Assembly: GCF_026642255.1 (NCBI RefSeq)
Contig: NZ_CP113264.1
Coordinates: 4,836,001-4,900,000, forward strand
Length of the DNA stretch: 64,000 nt
From: Streptomonospora nanhaiensis
GTDB taxonomy: Bacteria; Actinomycetota; Actinomycetes; Streptosporangiales; Streptosporangiaceae
Direction: 5' to 3'
A program made the translations under genes and the position numbers. Below are positions 8,311 to 16,423 of this stretch, piece after piece (position 1 is the first letter of the stretch; each line of letters begins with the position of its first letter). The notes under the pieces are model-generated. The model was not told where the DNA came from and did no database searches. It saw only the letters and a list, made by a program, of their open reading frames with translations.

Positions 8311-9273
8311 ATGAGTTCAGCGGCCTCCACCCGCGTCACCGTCGTCCCGCCCGCCCCCGTGCTGTCGTTCAGCCCCGTGGTCCTGCCCGTTCCCGGACGC
8401 CCCGTGGACATGCAGGTCCGTGTCACGTCACCCCTGAACGGGACCGACCTGCCGGTCATCCTCCTCTCCCACGGGCACGGCTTCTCGAACAACCTGTCCT
8501 CGCTCAACGGCTACGGCCCCCTCGCCAACCTCTGGGCGGCGCTCGGCTTCGTCGTCGTCCAGCCCACCCACCTGAGCTCCGCAACGCTCCGGCACGCGCT
8601 CGCGGACACCCCCACGGAACCCATGTCCTGGCGCTCCCGCGCCGAGGACATGACCCACGTCCTCGACCGGCTCGACACGATCGAGAACACCGTGCCGCAG
8701 CTCGCCGGACGCGTGGACCAGGGCAGCGTCGCCGTGGCAGGGCACTCGCTCGGCGGCTTCACCGCCGCCCTGCTGCTGGGCGCCCGGGTCACGGACCCCG
8801 ACACCGGGGAGGAAGTGAACCTCGTCGAACCCCGGATCGGGCAGGGGGTGCTGCTGGCCGCGCCGGGCCGGGGCGGCGACGCCTTGACCGGGCCCATGGT
8901 GGATCGGATCCCGGTCCTGCGGAGCATCGACTTCTCCACGATGGCCACGCCCGCGCTGGTCGTGGCCGGCGACAGGGACGATCCCCGGCACTTCACGGAC
9001 ATGGGGCCGGACTGGTACGCCGACCCCTACCGTCTCTCCCCCGGCCCCAAGACCCTGCTCACCCTGTTCGGCGCCGAGCACGGGCTCGGAGGGGTCGCCG
9101 GATACGACGCCGACGAGACCACCGACGAGAGCCCGGAGCGGGTCGCTGCACTGGGACGGCTCTCCGCTGCCTACCTCCGCAGTCGGTTCCGCCCCGGCGA
9201 CGACGCGTGGCAGGAGGCGCAGGACGCGCTGACCGGCGGCCCCGAGGGCTTCGGGCGGGTCGAGTCCAAGTAG
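8311..9273 (+). CDS. Alpha/beta hydrolase (PAF-acetylhydrolase/chlorophyllase-like)
   Basis: 320 residues. VILLSHGHGFSNN supplies the oxyanion region, VAGHSLGGFTAALLLGA the nucleophile elbow (GHSLG), ALVVAGDRDDPRHF the acidic residue and GAEHGLGG the catalytic His. This layout resembles bacterial PAF-acetylhydrolase/dienelactone hydrolase-type esterases that act in the cytosol. There is no signal peptide with the ATG at 8311 (AAGG upstream); a longer in-frame reading from 8146 would run through the operators and is rejected. Probably repressed by the divergent TetR protein. Substrate unknown. Confidence 0.82.
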   Translation: MSSAASTRVTVVPPAPVLSFSPVVLPVPGRPVDMQVRVTSPLNGTDLPVILLSHGHGFSNNLSSLNGYGPLANLWAALGFVVVQPTHLSSATLRHALADTPTEPMSWRSRAEDMTHVLDRLDTIENTVPQLAGRVDQGSVAVAGHSLGGFTAALLLGARVTDPDTGEEVNLVEPRIGQGVLLAAPGRGGDALTGPMVDRIPVLRSIDFSTMATPALVVAGDRDDPRHFTDMGPDWYADPYRLSPGPKTLLTLFGAEHGLGGVAGYDADETTDESPERVAALGRLSAAYLRSRFRPGDDAWQEAQDALTGGPEGFGRVESK

Positions 9274-9288
9274 CGCACGAACCCGGCA

Positions 9289-9314
9289 GGCCCCTCCCCG
9301 CGCGGGGAGGGGCC
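9289..9314. terminator. Bidirectional hairpin between convergent genes
   Basis: A 26-bp uninterrupted palindrome with GGCCCCTCCCCG on the left arm and its complement on the right. It lies between the stops of the hydrolase (+) and the response regulator (-) and probably ends transcription from both sides. Confidence 0.7.
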
Positions 9315-9353
9315 GCGGCTCCGAGACTGGCCGGGCTGCGAAGGTGACGCCCC

Positions 9354-9959
9354 TCAGATCCAGCCGTGCTCCTCCGCGATGCGAGCGGCCTCGTGGCGGT
9401 TGGCCGCGTCGAGCTTCGCGATGGCGGCCGCGAGGTAGTTCCGCACGGTCCCCCGGGACAGGGAGACGCGCCGGGCGATCTCCTCGACGGGCGCGCCGTC
9501 GCGCGCGAGGGCGAGCACGTCGGCCTCGCGGGGGCTGAGCGGGGAGTCGCCCGCGCCGATCGCCTCGGCCGCGAGTTCGGGGTCCACATACCTGCCTCCG
9601 CCCGCGACCTTGCGCACGACCTCGGCGAAGGTGCGCGAGGAGACGGTCTTGGGCAGGAAACCGCGCACGCCCGCGGCGAGCGCGGACTTCAGGTAGCCGG
9701 GGCGCCCGTGCGAGGTCACGATGACGCAGCGGCAGTCCGGCAGCTCGGCCGCGAGGCGCCGGGCCACCTCGATGCCGTCGGGCCCGGGCAGCTGAAGGTC
9801 GAGCAGGGCCACGTCCGGGCGGACCCGCAGGGCCGTCGCCAGCGCCTCGTCACCGGACGCCGCCTGGCCGACGACCTCGAAGTCGTCCTCCAGGTCGAGC
9901 AGTCCGGCGATGGCGTCGCGGATGAGGTGTTCGTCGTCGGCGACGAGGATGCGGGTCAT
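9354..9959 (-). CDS. NarL/LuxR-type response regulator
   Basis: 201 residues. The receiver domain (about 1-120) has the acidic pair DDE near residue 8, phosphoacceptor Asp in VALLDLQLPGPDG, Thr/Ser in VIVTSHG and Lys in FLPKTV. The LuxR helix-turn-helix follows (LSPREADVLALARDGAPVEE, SLSRGTVRNYLAAAIAKL). The start overlaps the stop of the kinase gene by ATGA, so the two form a translationally coupled two-component pair resembling DesK-DesR systems. DNA targets cannot be read from the window; the CPBP protease gene upstream in the operon is a candidate. Confidence 0.92.
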   Translation of the reverse strand: MTRILVADDEHLIRDAIAGLLDLEDDFEVVGQAASGDEALATALRVRPDVALLDLQLPGPDGIEVARRLAAELPDCRCVIVTSHGRPGYLKSALAAGVRGFLPKTVSSRTFAEVVRKVAGGGRYVDPELAAEAIGAGDSPLSPREADVLALARDGAPVEEIARRVSLSRGTVRNYLAAAIAKLDAANRHEAARIAEEHGWI

Positions 9960-11140
9960 GCGGTCCCTTCCTCCGGGAGCGGGATCATGGCGTCGAGCAG
10001 GAACCAGTCTCCGTCGCGGCGCGCGATGACCTCCCCGCCAAGCGCGCCGATCCGCTCGGACATCGCGCGCAGTCCCGTTCCCCCACCGGCGCCGGCTTCC
10101 CCCGCCCCCTCGGATCCGGCACCGTCGTTCGCGATCGTGAGGTGCACCTGCCCGCCCTCCACGGCGGTCGCGAGCGTGACCTGTGCGGCGACCGAGTGGC
10201 GCAGGACGTTCGTGACGCCCTCGCGGACGACCCAGGCGAGGTCCTCGGCGCGCCCCTCGGGCACCGGGTCCCCGGTCACCGTACAGCGGATGCCGGCGGA
10301 CTCCAGCAGGGACCGCGCCCCCGCCAGCTCGCTCTCCCAGGTGGTGCGGAGCTCGCCGCGCACGACGTGGCGGACCTCGGTCCCCGCCTCCTCTGCCAGC
10401 CGCCGGACCTCGCCGAGCTCACGGGCCGCCCTCTCGTCCTGACCGCGTAGAACGAGCTCCGACGCCAGCGAGCTCTTGAGCGCGATCGTCGCCAGGGTCC
10501 GGCCGAACACGTCGTGCAGGTCGCGCGAGATACGCAGGCGCTGGTTCGCGAGCGCCAGCTCGGCACGGACCTCGTGCGCCTTTTGGAGTTCGAGCAGAAC
10601 CCGAAGCATCCACGAGCTCGACCAGCAGATCCCCAGGACGATGCTGATCACGGCCACCCCGACCAGCAGTTGCACGATGTCCCCTACGCCCATGAACGGG
10701 ACGGCGACAATGACGACCGCGGCGTTGAGCAGCAGCGCCCGGCGCGCGTCGAGGACGGGGACGAAGCTCGCGGCGGCCGAACCGAGCGCCGCCGCGACCG
10801 TCAGGCCCATCGCGGGCAGGGGGACCATGAAGGTCACGGCGACGAAGGCGACGAGGACCAGCGCCCACGCGACGACACCGCCGGTACGAAGCCGTCGTTC
10901 GCGACCGACGAGGGTGTCGATGCTCCAGTTCGCGACCAGGGCGTTTCCCGCGAAGAGGACGAGTGACAGCACCATTGCCGCGACCAACGCGGCCAGGGCT
11001 CCTCCGGTGGGCCGGTCGGCCTCGATCGCGCTCCGGAGGAGGGTGCCGACCGGGATCGAGACGGCGAGGTACGTGGACCAGCGCACATAGGCCTCGAACC
11101 TGCGTGCGCCGACCAGCGGCAGATCACTCATGGCCGCCAT
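9956..11140 (-). CDS. Sensor histidine kinase (HisKA_3 type)
   Basis: 394 residues. The N-terminal half contains about five membrane helices and no large extracellular domain, suggesting sensing within the membrane. A short coiled segment leads to the HisKA_3 dimerisation region with phosphoacceptor His in ISRDLHDVFG. The ATPase domain has its N box in EGVTNVLRHS and a G box in GGGTGLRAMSERIGALGG. The ATG at 11140 has GGAGGGG seven nt upstream and lies inside the end of the CPBP gene, giving a three-gene operon: CPBP, kinase, regulator. Confidence 0.9.
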   Translation of the reverse strand: MAAMSDLPLVGARRFEAYVRWSTYLAVSIPVGTLLRSAIEADRPTGGALAALVAAMVLSLVLFAGNALVANWSIDTLVGRERRLRTGGVVAWALVLVAFVAVTFMVPLPAMGLTVAAALGSAAASFVPVLDARRALLLNAAVVIVAVPFMGVGDIVQLLVGVAVISIVLGICWSSSWMLRVLLELQKAHEVRAELALANQRLRISRDLHDVFGRTLATIALKSSLASELVLRGQDERAARELGEVRRLAEEAGTEVRHVVRGELRTTWESELAGARSLLESAGIRCTVTGDPVPEGRAEDLAWVVREGVTNVLRHSVAAQVTLATAVEGGQVHLTIANDGAGSEGAGEAGAGGGTGLRAMSERIGALGGEVIARRDGDWFLLDAMIPLPEEGTA

Positions 11141-12182
11141 TGTCCCGCCCCTCCCGTGCCGTCGGCGGGTCCGAGGGGGTGAGGACAGGTCCTGTCCTGC
11201 GTGTGCGCAGCCACACCACCGCCGTGATCACGACGAGGACGAGGCAGGGGATGAGCAGGGCGGCCGACTGGGAGCCCGCCGACCGCTCCAACGCGGGGTT
11301 CTGGTCCGCGTGCAGGACGGTGAGCAGGAGGAAGGTGAGCGTGTTGTTCAGGGCGTGGATGACAACCGCGATCTCGATGCCGCCGGTGCGCCAGGTGATG
11401 AGGGCCAGGCTGACGGAGAGCGAGAAGCACCAGATGTTGAACCACGGATCGGTCGAGAGGTGGACGACCGTGAAGACCAGGCTGGAGACGAGTACTCCGA
11501 GGACCAGCGCCGTGCGCGGCCCGCGCCCCCAGCCCGCGGCGACACGGAACACGAGTCCGCGGAAGCCGTACTCCTCCCCGGCCGACTGCAGGGGCGCCAG
11601 CAGGAGGGTGGCGGTGAAGACGGCGATCAGGTCGGTGCTCGACCAGTGGGCCTGATCCATAGGCATGAAGTACAGGCCGACGAGCGAGAGGAGCAGCCAG
11701 AGGGGACCGATGATCAGGAACGCCCGGCCGAACACGTCCAACCGGAAGGACGAGACCACGGAGTGCAGCGAGGCGCCTTTCACCCCGTAGAGCCACCGCT
11801 GGAGGAGCATGCTCCACGGGATGAGCAGGGCGACCGAGGCCAGATTGGCGGCGTGGTAGAGCGGTGTGTAGTCGGTGCCGCCCAGCGTCGGGTTGGTCCT
11901 GCCCGCCTGCGCGTCAACGAACGCGGCAGCGACGGCGATCAGGATGTTGAAGGCGAACAACCCGCCGACCAGGAGCACGATCGCCAGGATGCCGCGACCG
12001 ATACGGCGCTTGTCGTCGGCGAGCACACGGTGGTACTCCACACCCGGCGGGACCGGTCGTGGGCCGCGACGGCGCGGGGGCGGCGGGGTCTCCACGGAGT
12101 TGCCGTCCCGGCTCGTGGGGGGCGGTGGAACCGCTGGTCGTGACGGTGTCGTCGGGGCGGAGAAGTCGTCGTTGCGGCTCAT
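11124..12182 (-). CDS. CPBP family intramembrane metalloprotease
   Basis: About 352 residues. After a Pro-rich cytoplasmic N-terminus (SAPTTPSRPAVPPPPTS) there are about eight membrane helices. The Abi/CPBP motifs are present: EEYGFRG (motif 1, Glu-Glu plus Arg), TVVHLS (motif 2 His) and HALNN (motif 3 His/Asn). Such proteins cleave or process membrane substrates, including CAAX-like or bacteriocin-related peptides. The start is uncertain: ATG 12182 is used, but a GTG at 12224 is in frame. It is the first gene of the operon with the two-component system, so regulated proteolysis is a reasonable but unproven link. Confidence 0.85.
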   Translation of the reverse strand: MSRNDDFSAPTTPSRPAVPPPPTSRDGNSVETPPPPRRRGPRPVPPGVEYHRVLADDKRRIGRGILAIVLLVGGLFAFNILIAVAAAFVDAQAGRTNPTLGGTDYTPLYHAANLASVALLIPWSMLLQRWLYGVKGASLHSVVSSFRLDVFGRAFLIIGPLWLLLSLVGLYFMPMDQAHWSSTDLIAVFTATLLLAPLQSAGEEYGFRGLVFRVAAGWGRGPRTALVLGVLVSSLVFTVVHLSTDPWFNIWCFSLSVSLALITWRTGGIEIAVVIHALNNTLTFLLLTVLHADQNPALERSAGSQSAALLIPCLVLVVITAVVWLRTRRTGPVLTPSDPPTAREGRDNGGHE

Positions 12183-12307
12183 GCCACGAACGTATTTCCG
12201 CGCGAGCCCGTAACCGAGTGCCACCGATCACGGGATTCGTCTGCGATCCGCACGGGTCGGGCATGACAGATGTCATGCGAGGTCGAGGGGCGTGGTGTGG
12301 GCATGGA

Positions 12308-13310
12308 GGGTGGATCCCCGCAGAGGTGGGGGGCATGGAGTCGCGAAGGTCTTCGTGATCCTGTGATGGGACCATCCCCGCGTGCGCGGGGAGCAGTCCG
12401 GCAACGGGATGACCACCTTGGCCTTGTCGGGTCCATCCCCGCGTGCGCGGGGAGCAGGACCGAACCCACACCGCGCCGATCACTCCCCTGGGTCCATCCC
12501 CGCGTGCGCGGGGAGCAGGGCCCCCCTCCTGCCCCTCCTTCTCCTTCTTGGGTCCATCCCCGCGTGCGCGGGGAGCAGCAGACCGAACCACCGACGAAGG
12601 TTCGGGCGAAGGGTCCATCCCCGCGTGCGCGGGGAGCAGGGTGCCGCAGGCGCCGCGGCCGGAGCGGTCCCGGGTCCATCCCCGCGTGCGCGGGGAGCAG
12701 AGGTTGAAGACGCGTCCCCTGACGTAGCCCTCGGGTCCATCCCCGCGTGCGCGGGGAGCAGGCTCAGCGGGACAGCCACACGCCCAGGGACTTGGGTCCA
12801 TCCCCGCGTGCGCGGGGAGCAGGACGACCGGCATGGCGTCGAGCATCCGGGCGAGGGTCCATCCCCGCGTGCGCGGGGAGCAGGTGAGGGCGCGGCGCTC
12901 GGACGCCGGCCACCCGGGTCCATCCCCGCGTGCGCGGGGAGCAGGTGAGGGCGCGGCGCTCGGACGCCGGCCACCCGGGTCCATCCCCGCGTGCGCGGGG
13001 AGCAGCTTGGAAAAATCATCGACCCCATTGTCGGGGGGGTCCATCCCCGCGTGCGCGGGGAGCAGCTCGTCCTGAACGAGCCGCCCGCCCTGGCCGTGGG
13101 TCCATCCCCGCGTGCGCGGGGAGCAGACCGCAACGACGAGGACACCACCGCGGATCGACGGGTCCATCCCCGCGTGCGCGGGGAGCAGCGCCGCCTTTGC
13201 GGCGGCCCGCTGTGAGCCGTGGGTCCATCCCCGCGTGCGCGGGGAGCAGCCGCTTCAACTGCGGAAACGCTCCCCGGGTGAGGGTCCATCCCCGCGTGCG
13301 CGGGGAGCAG
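12308..13310 (-). CRISPR. CRISPR array 2, type I-E-like, 16 intact repeats
   Basis: Sixteen 28-nt repeats from 12369 to 13310 with the same consensus as array 1, period about 61 bp, 15 spacers. A decayed repeat at about 12308-12335 (GGATCCCCGCAG then GGTGGGGGGCA) lies one period further left. The leftmost intact repeat has the GGACC variant typical of array 3 but ends in CAG. One repeat-spacer unit is duplicated: spacers 12884-12916 and 12945-12977 are identical. Leader on the right, so transcribed leftwards. No cas genes are adjacent. Confidence 0.97.
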
Positions 13311-13390
13311 AGCGGATAACCAGGGAACTTACCAGCGGCAAGCAGTCATTTTTCCAACTTCTTGGGTTTCGGACAATCGCCCCAAGAAGG
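13311..13390 (-). promoter_or_regulatory. CRISPR array 2 leader
   Basis: Contains ACTTACCAGCGGCAAGCAG at 13327-13345, identical to the block beside array 1 and also 17 nt from the last repeat, followed by TTTTTCCAACTTCT. The A+T-rich content contrasts with the surroundings. Confidence 0.8.
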
Positions 13391-13473
13391 CATGGAAATT
13401 CACTTCCGCCAAGTTCACTCCCATAAGGACACAGAACACCTTCCAGTCCGACCCGAGTCATGATCCACTGATG

Positions 13474-13690
13474 TCCGTCATACCCTGGGGCTCTACATAG
13501 GTCGGGAAGGACACACTCTCCTCCAACGCGAGTCCCTGTCACTCCAGATAGGAAACCGAGCCCTCCTTCACGGCCCCTCGGCTAATCTGCGTACCGTCAG
13601 GACGGTAGTTCAGGAGAACGATTCACTCACCGTCGAACATCCAGAAGTCGTCGTCCAGGGCTACCGGTTGACGGACCGGGAGGCTCTGGC
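13474..13690 (-). pseudogene. Decayed DUF6879 C-terminal remnant
   Basis: Minus-strand translation gives DDDFWMFDGE, stop, IVLLNYRPDGTQISRGAV, then a second stop and LALEESVSFPTYVEPQG. This aligns codon for codon with the intact DUF6879 protein encoded at 15180-15707 (DFDFWMFDRERIVRLNYRP, DGTQINREL, IAVEESIPFAAYVESQGG). Two in-frame stops and loss of the N-terminal half show it is dead. Similarity may continue weakly to about 13740 (VGEDVRQL versus AGEDIRIL). It abuts a remnant in the opposite orientation, indicating a rearrangement. Confidence 0.8.
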
Positions 13691-13772
13691 ACAGTTGTCG
13701 GACGTCCTCCCCGACGAGCAGTTCGTCGTGGTGCCCCGTGAACTTCTGACCCGCTTCGCCCCCAAGGAGTGA
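13647..13772 (+). pseudogene. Truncated small VVQG-type gene fused to the inverted remnant
   Basis: Plus-strand frame ending TGA 13770-13772 reads VVVQGYRLTDREALAQL then LPDEQFVVVPRELL. It resembles the core VVVQGALYAGFTLPDGESA of the intact small protein at 15691-15900, which also directly precedes a DUF6879 gene. No start codon with a ribosome site exists in this frame; its 5' part has been replaced by the antisense DUF6879 remnant, with GTCGTCGTC (13647-13655) shared at the junction. Its stop lies one base before the GTG of the next gene, so translation coupling was probably ancestral. Confidence 0.55.
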
Positions 13773-13773
13773 C

Positions 13774-14304
13774 GTGCCCAATCTCGTGTCCGGCGAGGCC
13801 TTCAACGATCTCTTCCGCGCCTACCGCTATACCGCGTGGCGGTTGGAGACGCGGAGCTTCTACGGAGTCATGGAGGAGAACGAGCCCTTCCAGAGGTGGC
13901 TCACCGGCGACGACTCCGACATCGAGTGGTTCAAGCCGTGGCTGAGCATAATGCGCGACGAGCTGGCCACCGGGAAACGCATGGAGCGGGTCCGCATCAT
14001 CGACGACCCTCCCTCGGACTACCTGCGCTGGGAGCTGTGGGGCACTCCCTACAACCTGGGGGTGGGAGAGGACATCCGCTACCTCCCCAGGAAGCACTCT
14101 GTGGTCGACTCGCTCCCTGACGAGGACTTCTGGGTGTTCGACAGCCGAACGGTCGCCCGGCTCCACTTCGACGAGGACGGCAACGTGCTCGGCGCGGCTC
14201 TGAGCGAGGATCCCGCCGAAGTCGTTCGCGCCCTGCAGGCACGCGATGCGGCCTGGCACCATGCCCTGACGTTCACGGAGTACATGGCGACCAGATCTGC
14301 ATGA
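13774..14304 (+). CDS. DUF6879 family protein
   Basis: 176 residues, cytosolic, no membrane segment. Conserved features include ARYTAWRLET-type start (YRYTAWRLETRSFY), YLRWELWGTPYNLGVGEDIR and DEDFWVFDSRTVARLHF, matching the paralogue at 15180-15707 along its length. The family is widespread in actinomycetes beside XRE-DUF5753 regulators and has no established biochemical function. The GTG start overlaps the GGAGTGAC end of the preceding remnant. The gene seems intact and convergent with the regulator gene at 14372. Confidence 0.75.
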   Translation: MPNLVSGEAFNDLFRAYRYTAWRLETRSFYGVMEENEPFQRWLTGDDSDIEWFKPWLSIMRDELATGKRMERVRIIDDPPSDYLRWELWGTPYNLGVGEDIRYLPRKHSVVDSLPDEDFWVFDSRTVARLHFDEDGNVLGAALSEDPAEVVRALQARDAAWHHALTFTEYMATRSA

Positions 14305-14371
14305 CCGGTTACCCGACAGCCCGTGTCTCCCTGGGGGCAAGGGCACCTTGAGCTTCGATCGCCCCTCAAGG

Positions 14372-15196
14372 TCACGAGCGCCCCCATGCGCGTATCTGAT
14401 CGCGGCCGGTGTCGCCGAACAGCGCATGCTCCTCGTACATCGCGAACAATTCACGGTACGCCTTCACATCACGCGCATCGCGGAAGGCCAACCGACCCGT
14501 GAAGATCTCGACTGTCGCAAGGCGGTCGTCGTAGACAGTGAACGTGTTCATCGGACCGCGCGGCAGGAGCACACCGAGTGGGATCACGCCCAGGCGAACG
14601 TTCTGCCATCGGGACACCTCGAGCAGTCGTTCCCTCTGCGCAGCCATACCGCCCGGGGGCAGGATCGCCCATCGGACAGCCTGTTCCGTCAGCAGGAACG
14701 TGAAAGAACGGGTGCCTTCCCTCAAGATGGCCTGCCGGTCGATCTTCTTCGCCACGGTGGAGGAAACATCCCCGGGAGAGTGGGTGAGGCTCGCTTTGAT
14801 GTAGGCGGGCGTGGCCAGCAGCCCGGTCACCATCGTCGGGAGGAAGAAGCGGATCTCCGACGCCGCCGACTCCAGAACCTTGAGTTCGCTCTGACGGGTC
14901 TCCAGCCCCTTACGCCAGAGCGTCCGCTTGTCCTGCCATTCTGTGTTGGCCAGTTTGGCCCGTTGCAGTACCCGCGCAGCCTGTTCAGCCGTAGCACCGA
15001 GCGCGGTGAGGATACGATCCAGGTCGACCAAGGTAGGGGTGAGTCGGCCCGTTTCGATCTTGCTGATCTTGCTCTGCGATATGGAACAGCGCCGAGCCAG
15101 CCGGTCTCCGGAGAGACCGGCTGCCCGGCGCAGTTCACGCAGTTCCGCCCCGAGATCGTCCCGGGCCGCTGCGAGTTCCTCAGGTTCTAGCGCCAC
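14372..15196 (-). CDS. XRE helix-turn-helix regulator with DUF5753 domain
   Basis: 274 residues. The N-terminal XRE helix-turn-helix (LRELRRAAGLSGDRLARRCS, ISQSKISKIETGRLTPTL) covers residues 18-70. The C-terminal DUF5753 region follows (FFLPTMVTGLLATPAYIKAS, ILPPGGMAAQRERLLEVS). Such WhiJ-like proteins usually pair with small DUF397 or related genes and regulate development. The GTG start lies inside the end of the DUF6879 gene (17-nt overlap), so small protein, DUF6879 protein and regulator form one leftward operon that may work as a unit. Confidence 0.88.
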   Translation of the reverse strand: MALEPEELAAARDDLGAELRELRRAAGLSGDRLARRCSISQSKISKIETGRLTPTLVDLDRILTALGATAEQAARVLQRAKLANTEWQDKRTLWRKGLETRQSELKVLESAASEIRFFLPTMVTGLLATPAYIKASLTHSPGDVSSTVAKKIDRQAILREGTRSFTFLLTEQAVRWAILPPGGMAAQRERLLEVSRWQNVRLGVIPLGVLLPRGPMNTFTVYDDRLATVEIFTGRLAFRDARDVKAYRELFAMYEEHALFGDTGRDQIRAWGRS

Positions 15197-15707
15197 CCTG
15201 CGACTCTACGTAGGCTGCGAAGGGGATGCTCTCCTCGACCGCGATCCGCTGCCACTCCTGGTATTCGGCAGGAGCCTCGTCCACCAGTTCGCGGTTGATC
15301 TGCGTACCGTCAGGGCGATAGTTCAGGCGGACGATCCGCTCCCTGTCGAACATCCAGAAGTCGAAGTCCGGCAGTCCCAGATCTCGCCCGGTGAGGTCGA
15401 GAATCCGGATGTCCTCACCAGCTGCGATGTTGCCGGGAATCCCCCAGGCGAACTGGTAGCGCTGATAATCGGTCAACGGCCGACGCACGACACGAACACG
15501 TCCGACGCACTTGCCATCAGCCAGATATCCCCTGATCCGTTCATGCCACCTGGAGTTGTGCCCCTCTGGCTTCGGTTCACCACGGAGGAAACGGGAAAAG
15601 CTCCCGACCTCTCCCGGCATGGTGTAGGTGGACTGAACTTCTAGCCTCCACGCCTCCGAACCGAAACCGTCGAACACCTTTCTCCACGAATCACCATCCA
15701 AGAGCAT
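15180..15707 (-). CDS. DUF6879 family protein
   Basis: 175 residues, starting MLLDGDSWRKVFDGF after AGGGAGG seven nt upstream. Diagnostic stretches are GSEAWRLEVQSTYTMPGEVG, RYQFAWGIPGNIAAGEDIR and DFDFWMFDRERIVRLNY. No membrane segment or known catalytic motif is visible. Its start overlaps the small gene upstream by 17 nt and its end overlaps the XRE gene by 17 nt, giving a compact operon. A longer in-frame reading to 15968 merely shadows the small gene. Confidence 0.82.
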   Translation of the reverse strand: MLLDGDSWRKVFDGFGSEAWRLEVQSTYTMPGEVGSFSRFLRGEPKPEGHNSRWHERIRGYLADGKCVGRVRVVRRPLTDYQRYQFAWGIPGNIAAGEDIRILDLTGRDLGLPDFDFWMFDRERIVRLNYRPDGTQINRELVDEAPAEYQEWQRIAVEESIPFAAYVESQGGART

Positions 15708-15900
15708 CGAAAGCCTCCCTGAGAACAGACTGAGGTATCTCGACCGCGGATTCTCCGTCGGGCAGGGTGAAACCGGCGTAGAGGGCGCCCTGGACAACAA
15801 CGCCCCCGCCCTCCGAGAGGTAGACGTTGGGGCAGTCATCGTCGTCGCAGACGGGGCCGCCACCACCAGTGAGACGGGTGAGACCGGGCTTGTGCACCAC
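15691..15900 (-). CDS. Small VVQG-type protein upstream of DUF6879
   Basis: About 69 residues from the GTG at 15900, which has AGGAG five nt upstream; a longer in-frame reading to 16059 is possible but crosses A+T-rich promoter-like DNA. Core features are GPVCDDDDCPNVYLSEGGG, VVVQGALYAG and LPDGESAVEIP. Two close Cys flank an Asp cluster. I recognise the pattern from short actinomycete proteins encoded beside XRE and DUF6879 genes, but no function is known. First gene of the three-gene operon. Confidence 0.65.
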   Translation of the reverse strand: MVHKPGLTRLTGGGGPVCDDDDCPNVYLSEGGGVVVQGALYAGFTLPDGESAVEIPQSVLREAFDALGW

Positions 15901-15991
15901 GCACACTCCTGCCAGGTGGTCCGAAGGGGTTCGATCAACAATACCCAAGTGACCCATCCACCTTCCACTACGGACGAGGAAAATTCCCGAA

Positions 15992-16054
15992 GTGGAATAA
16001 AGTCGTTCCACCTCGCTTACGACGCAGGGATCGAAAATATTCCTTTTCGGGAAT
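15992..16054. promoter_or_regulatory. Inverted repeats between divergent XRE operon and graspetide locus
   Basis: GTGGAA (15992-15997) pairs with TTCCAC (16006-16011), and ATTCC (16039-16043) pairs with GGAAT (16050-16054). The 249-bp A+T-rich spacer separates a leftward operon encoding an XRE regulator from the rightward RiPP genes, so operators controlling either or both are plausible. Confidence 0.4.
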
Positions 16055-16149
16055 GCCACTGAATCCCGAACCTGTTTCCCATACGCTCATAGCGTCCACA
16101 GGACACGCCTTACCACAGGAACAAATAGCCACAAAGGGAACTTCCAAGG

Positions 16150-16407
16150 ATGCTCAACCAGGAAACCAAAACTGACGACTCGTCCGCGACAGAAAACTTC
16201 CGTCCGTTCGGCCTGAGCCGCTGCACGGTTCCCCAGCACGATTCCGGCTACGACGTCTCCGGGATCACCTACGACCCGAAGTCCCAGATGTCCTTGCTCT
16301 CCGGCAGGCCGCTCATCGAGCAGCCGATCCTCGGCACCGCCGTACAGTGCACGGTCACCACCACCGAGGACATGCAGGCGTGGACCGACCAGGTCTCGGA
16401 CTCCTGA
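16150..16407 (+). CDS. tgmA: Graspetide precursor peptide (TgmA-like)
   Basis: 85 residues. The leader contains FRPFGLSRCTVPQ, the PFGL-R element characteristic of actinobacterial ATP-grasp-modified precursors (TgmA, TIGR04186-type). The C-terminal half is rich in acceptor and donor residues (TVTTTEDMQAWTDQVSDS) able to form Thr/Ser-Asp/Glu ester or Lys-amide links. Two Cys are present (SRCT, VQCT), which is not required for graspetides. The ligase gene begins 16 nt after the stop. Assignment rests on motif and context; no core-boundary site is evident. Confidence 0.8.
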   Translation: MLNQETKTDDSSATENFRPFGLSRCTVPQHDSGYDVSGITYDPKSQMSLLSGRPLIEQPILGTAVQCTVTTTEDMQAWTDQVSDS

Positions 16408-16423
16408 GCGGAAGAGGACACCC

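Noticed and set aside
13623..13805. 60-codon minus-strand frame as an intact gene
   Set aside because: It ends at a premature stop in the middle of the DUF6879 motif and its beginning is antisense to the intact gene at 13774.
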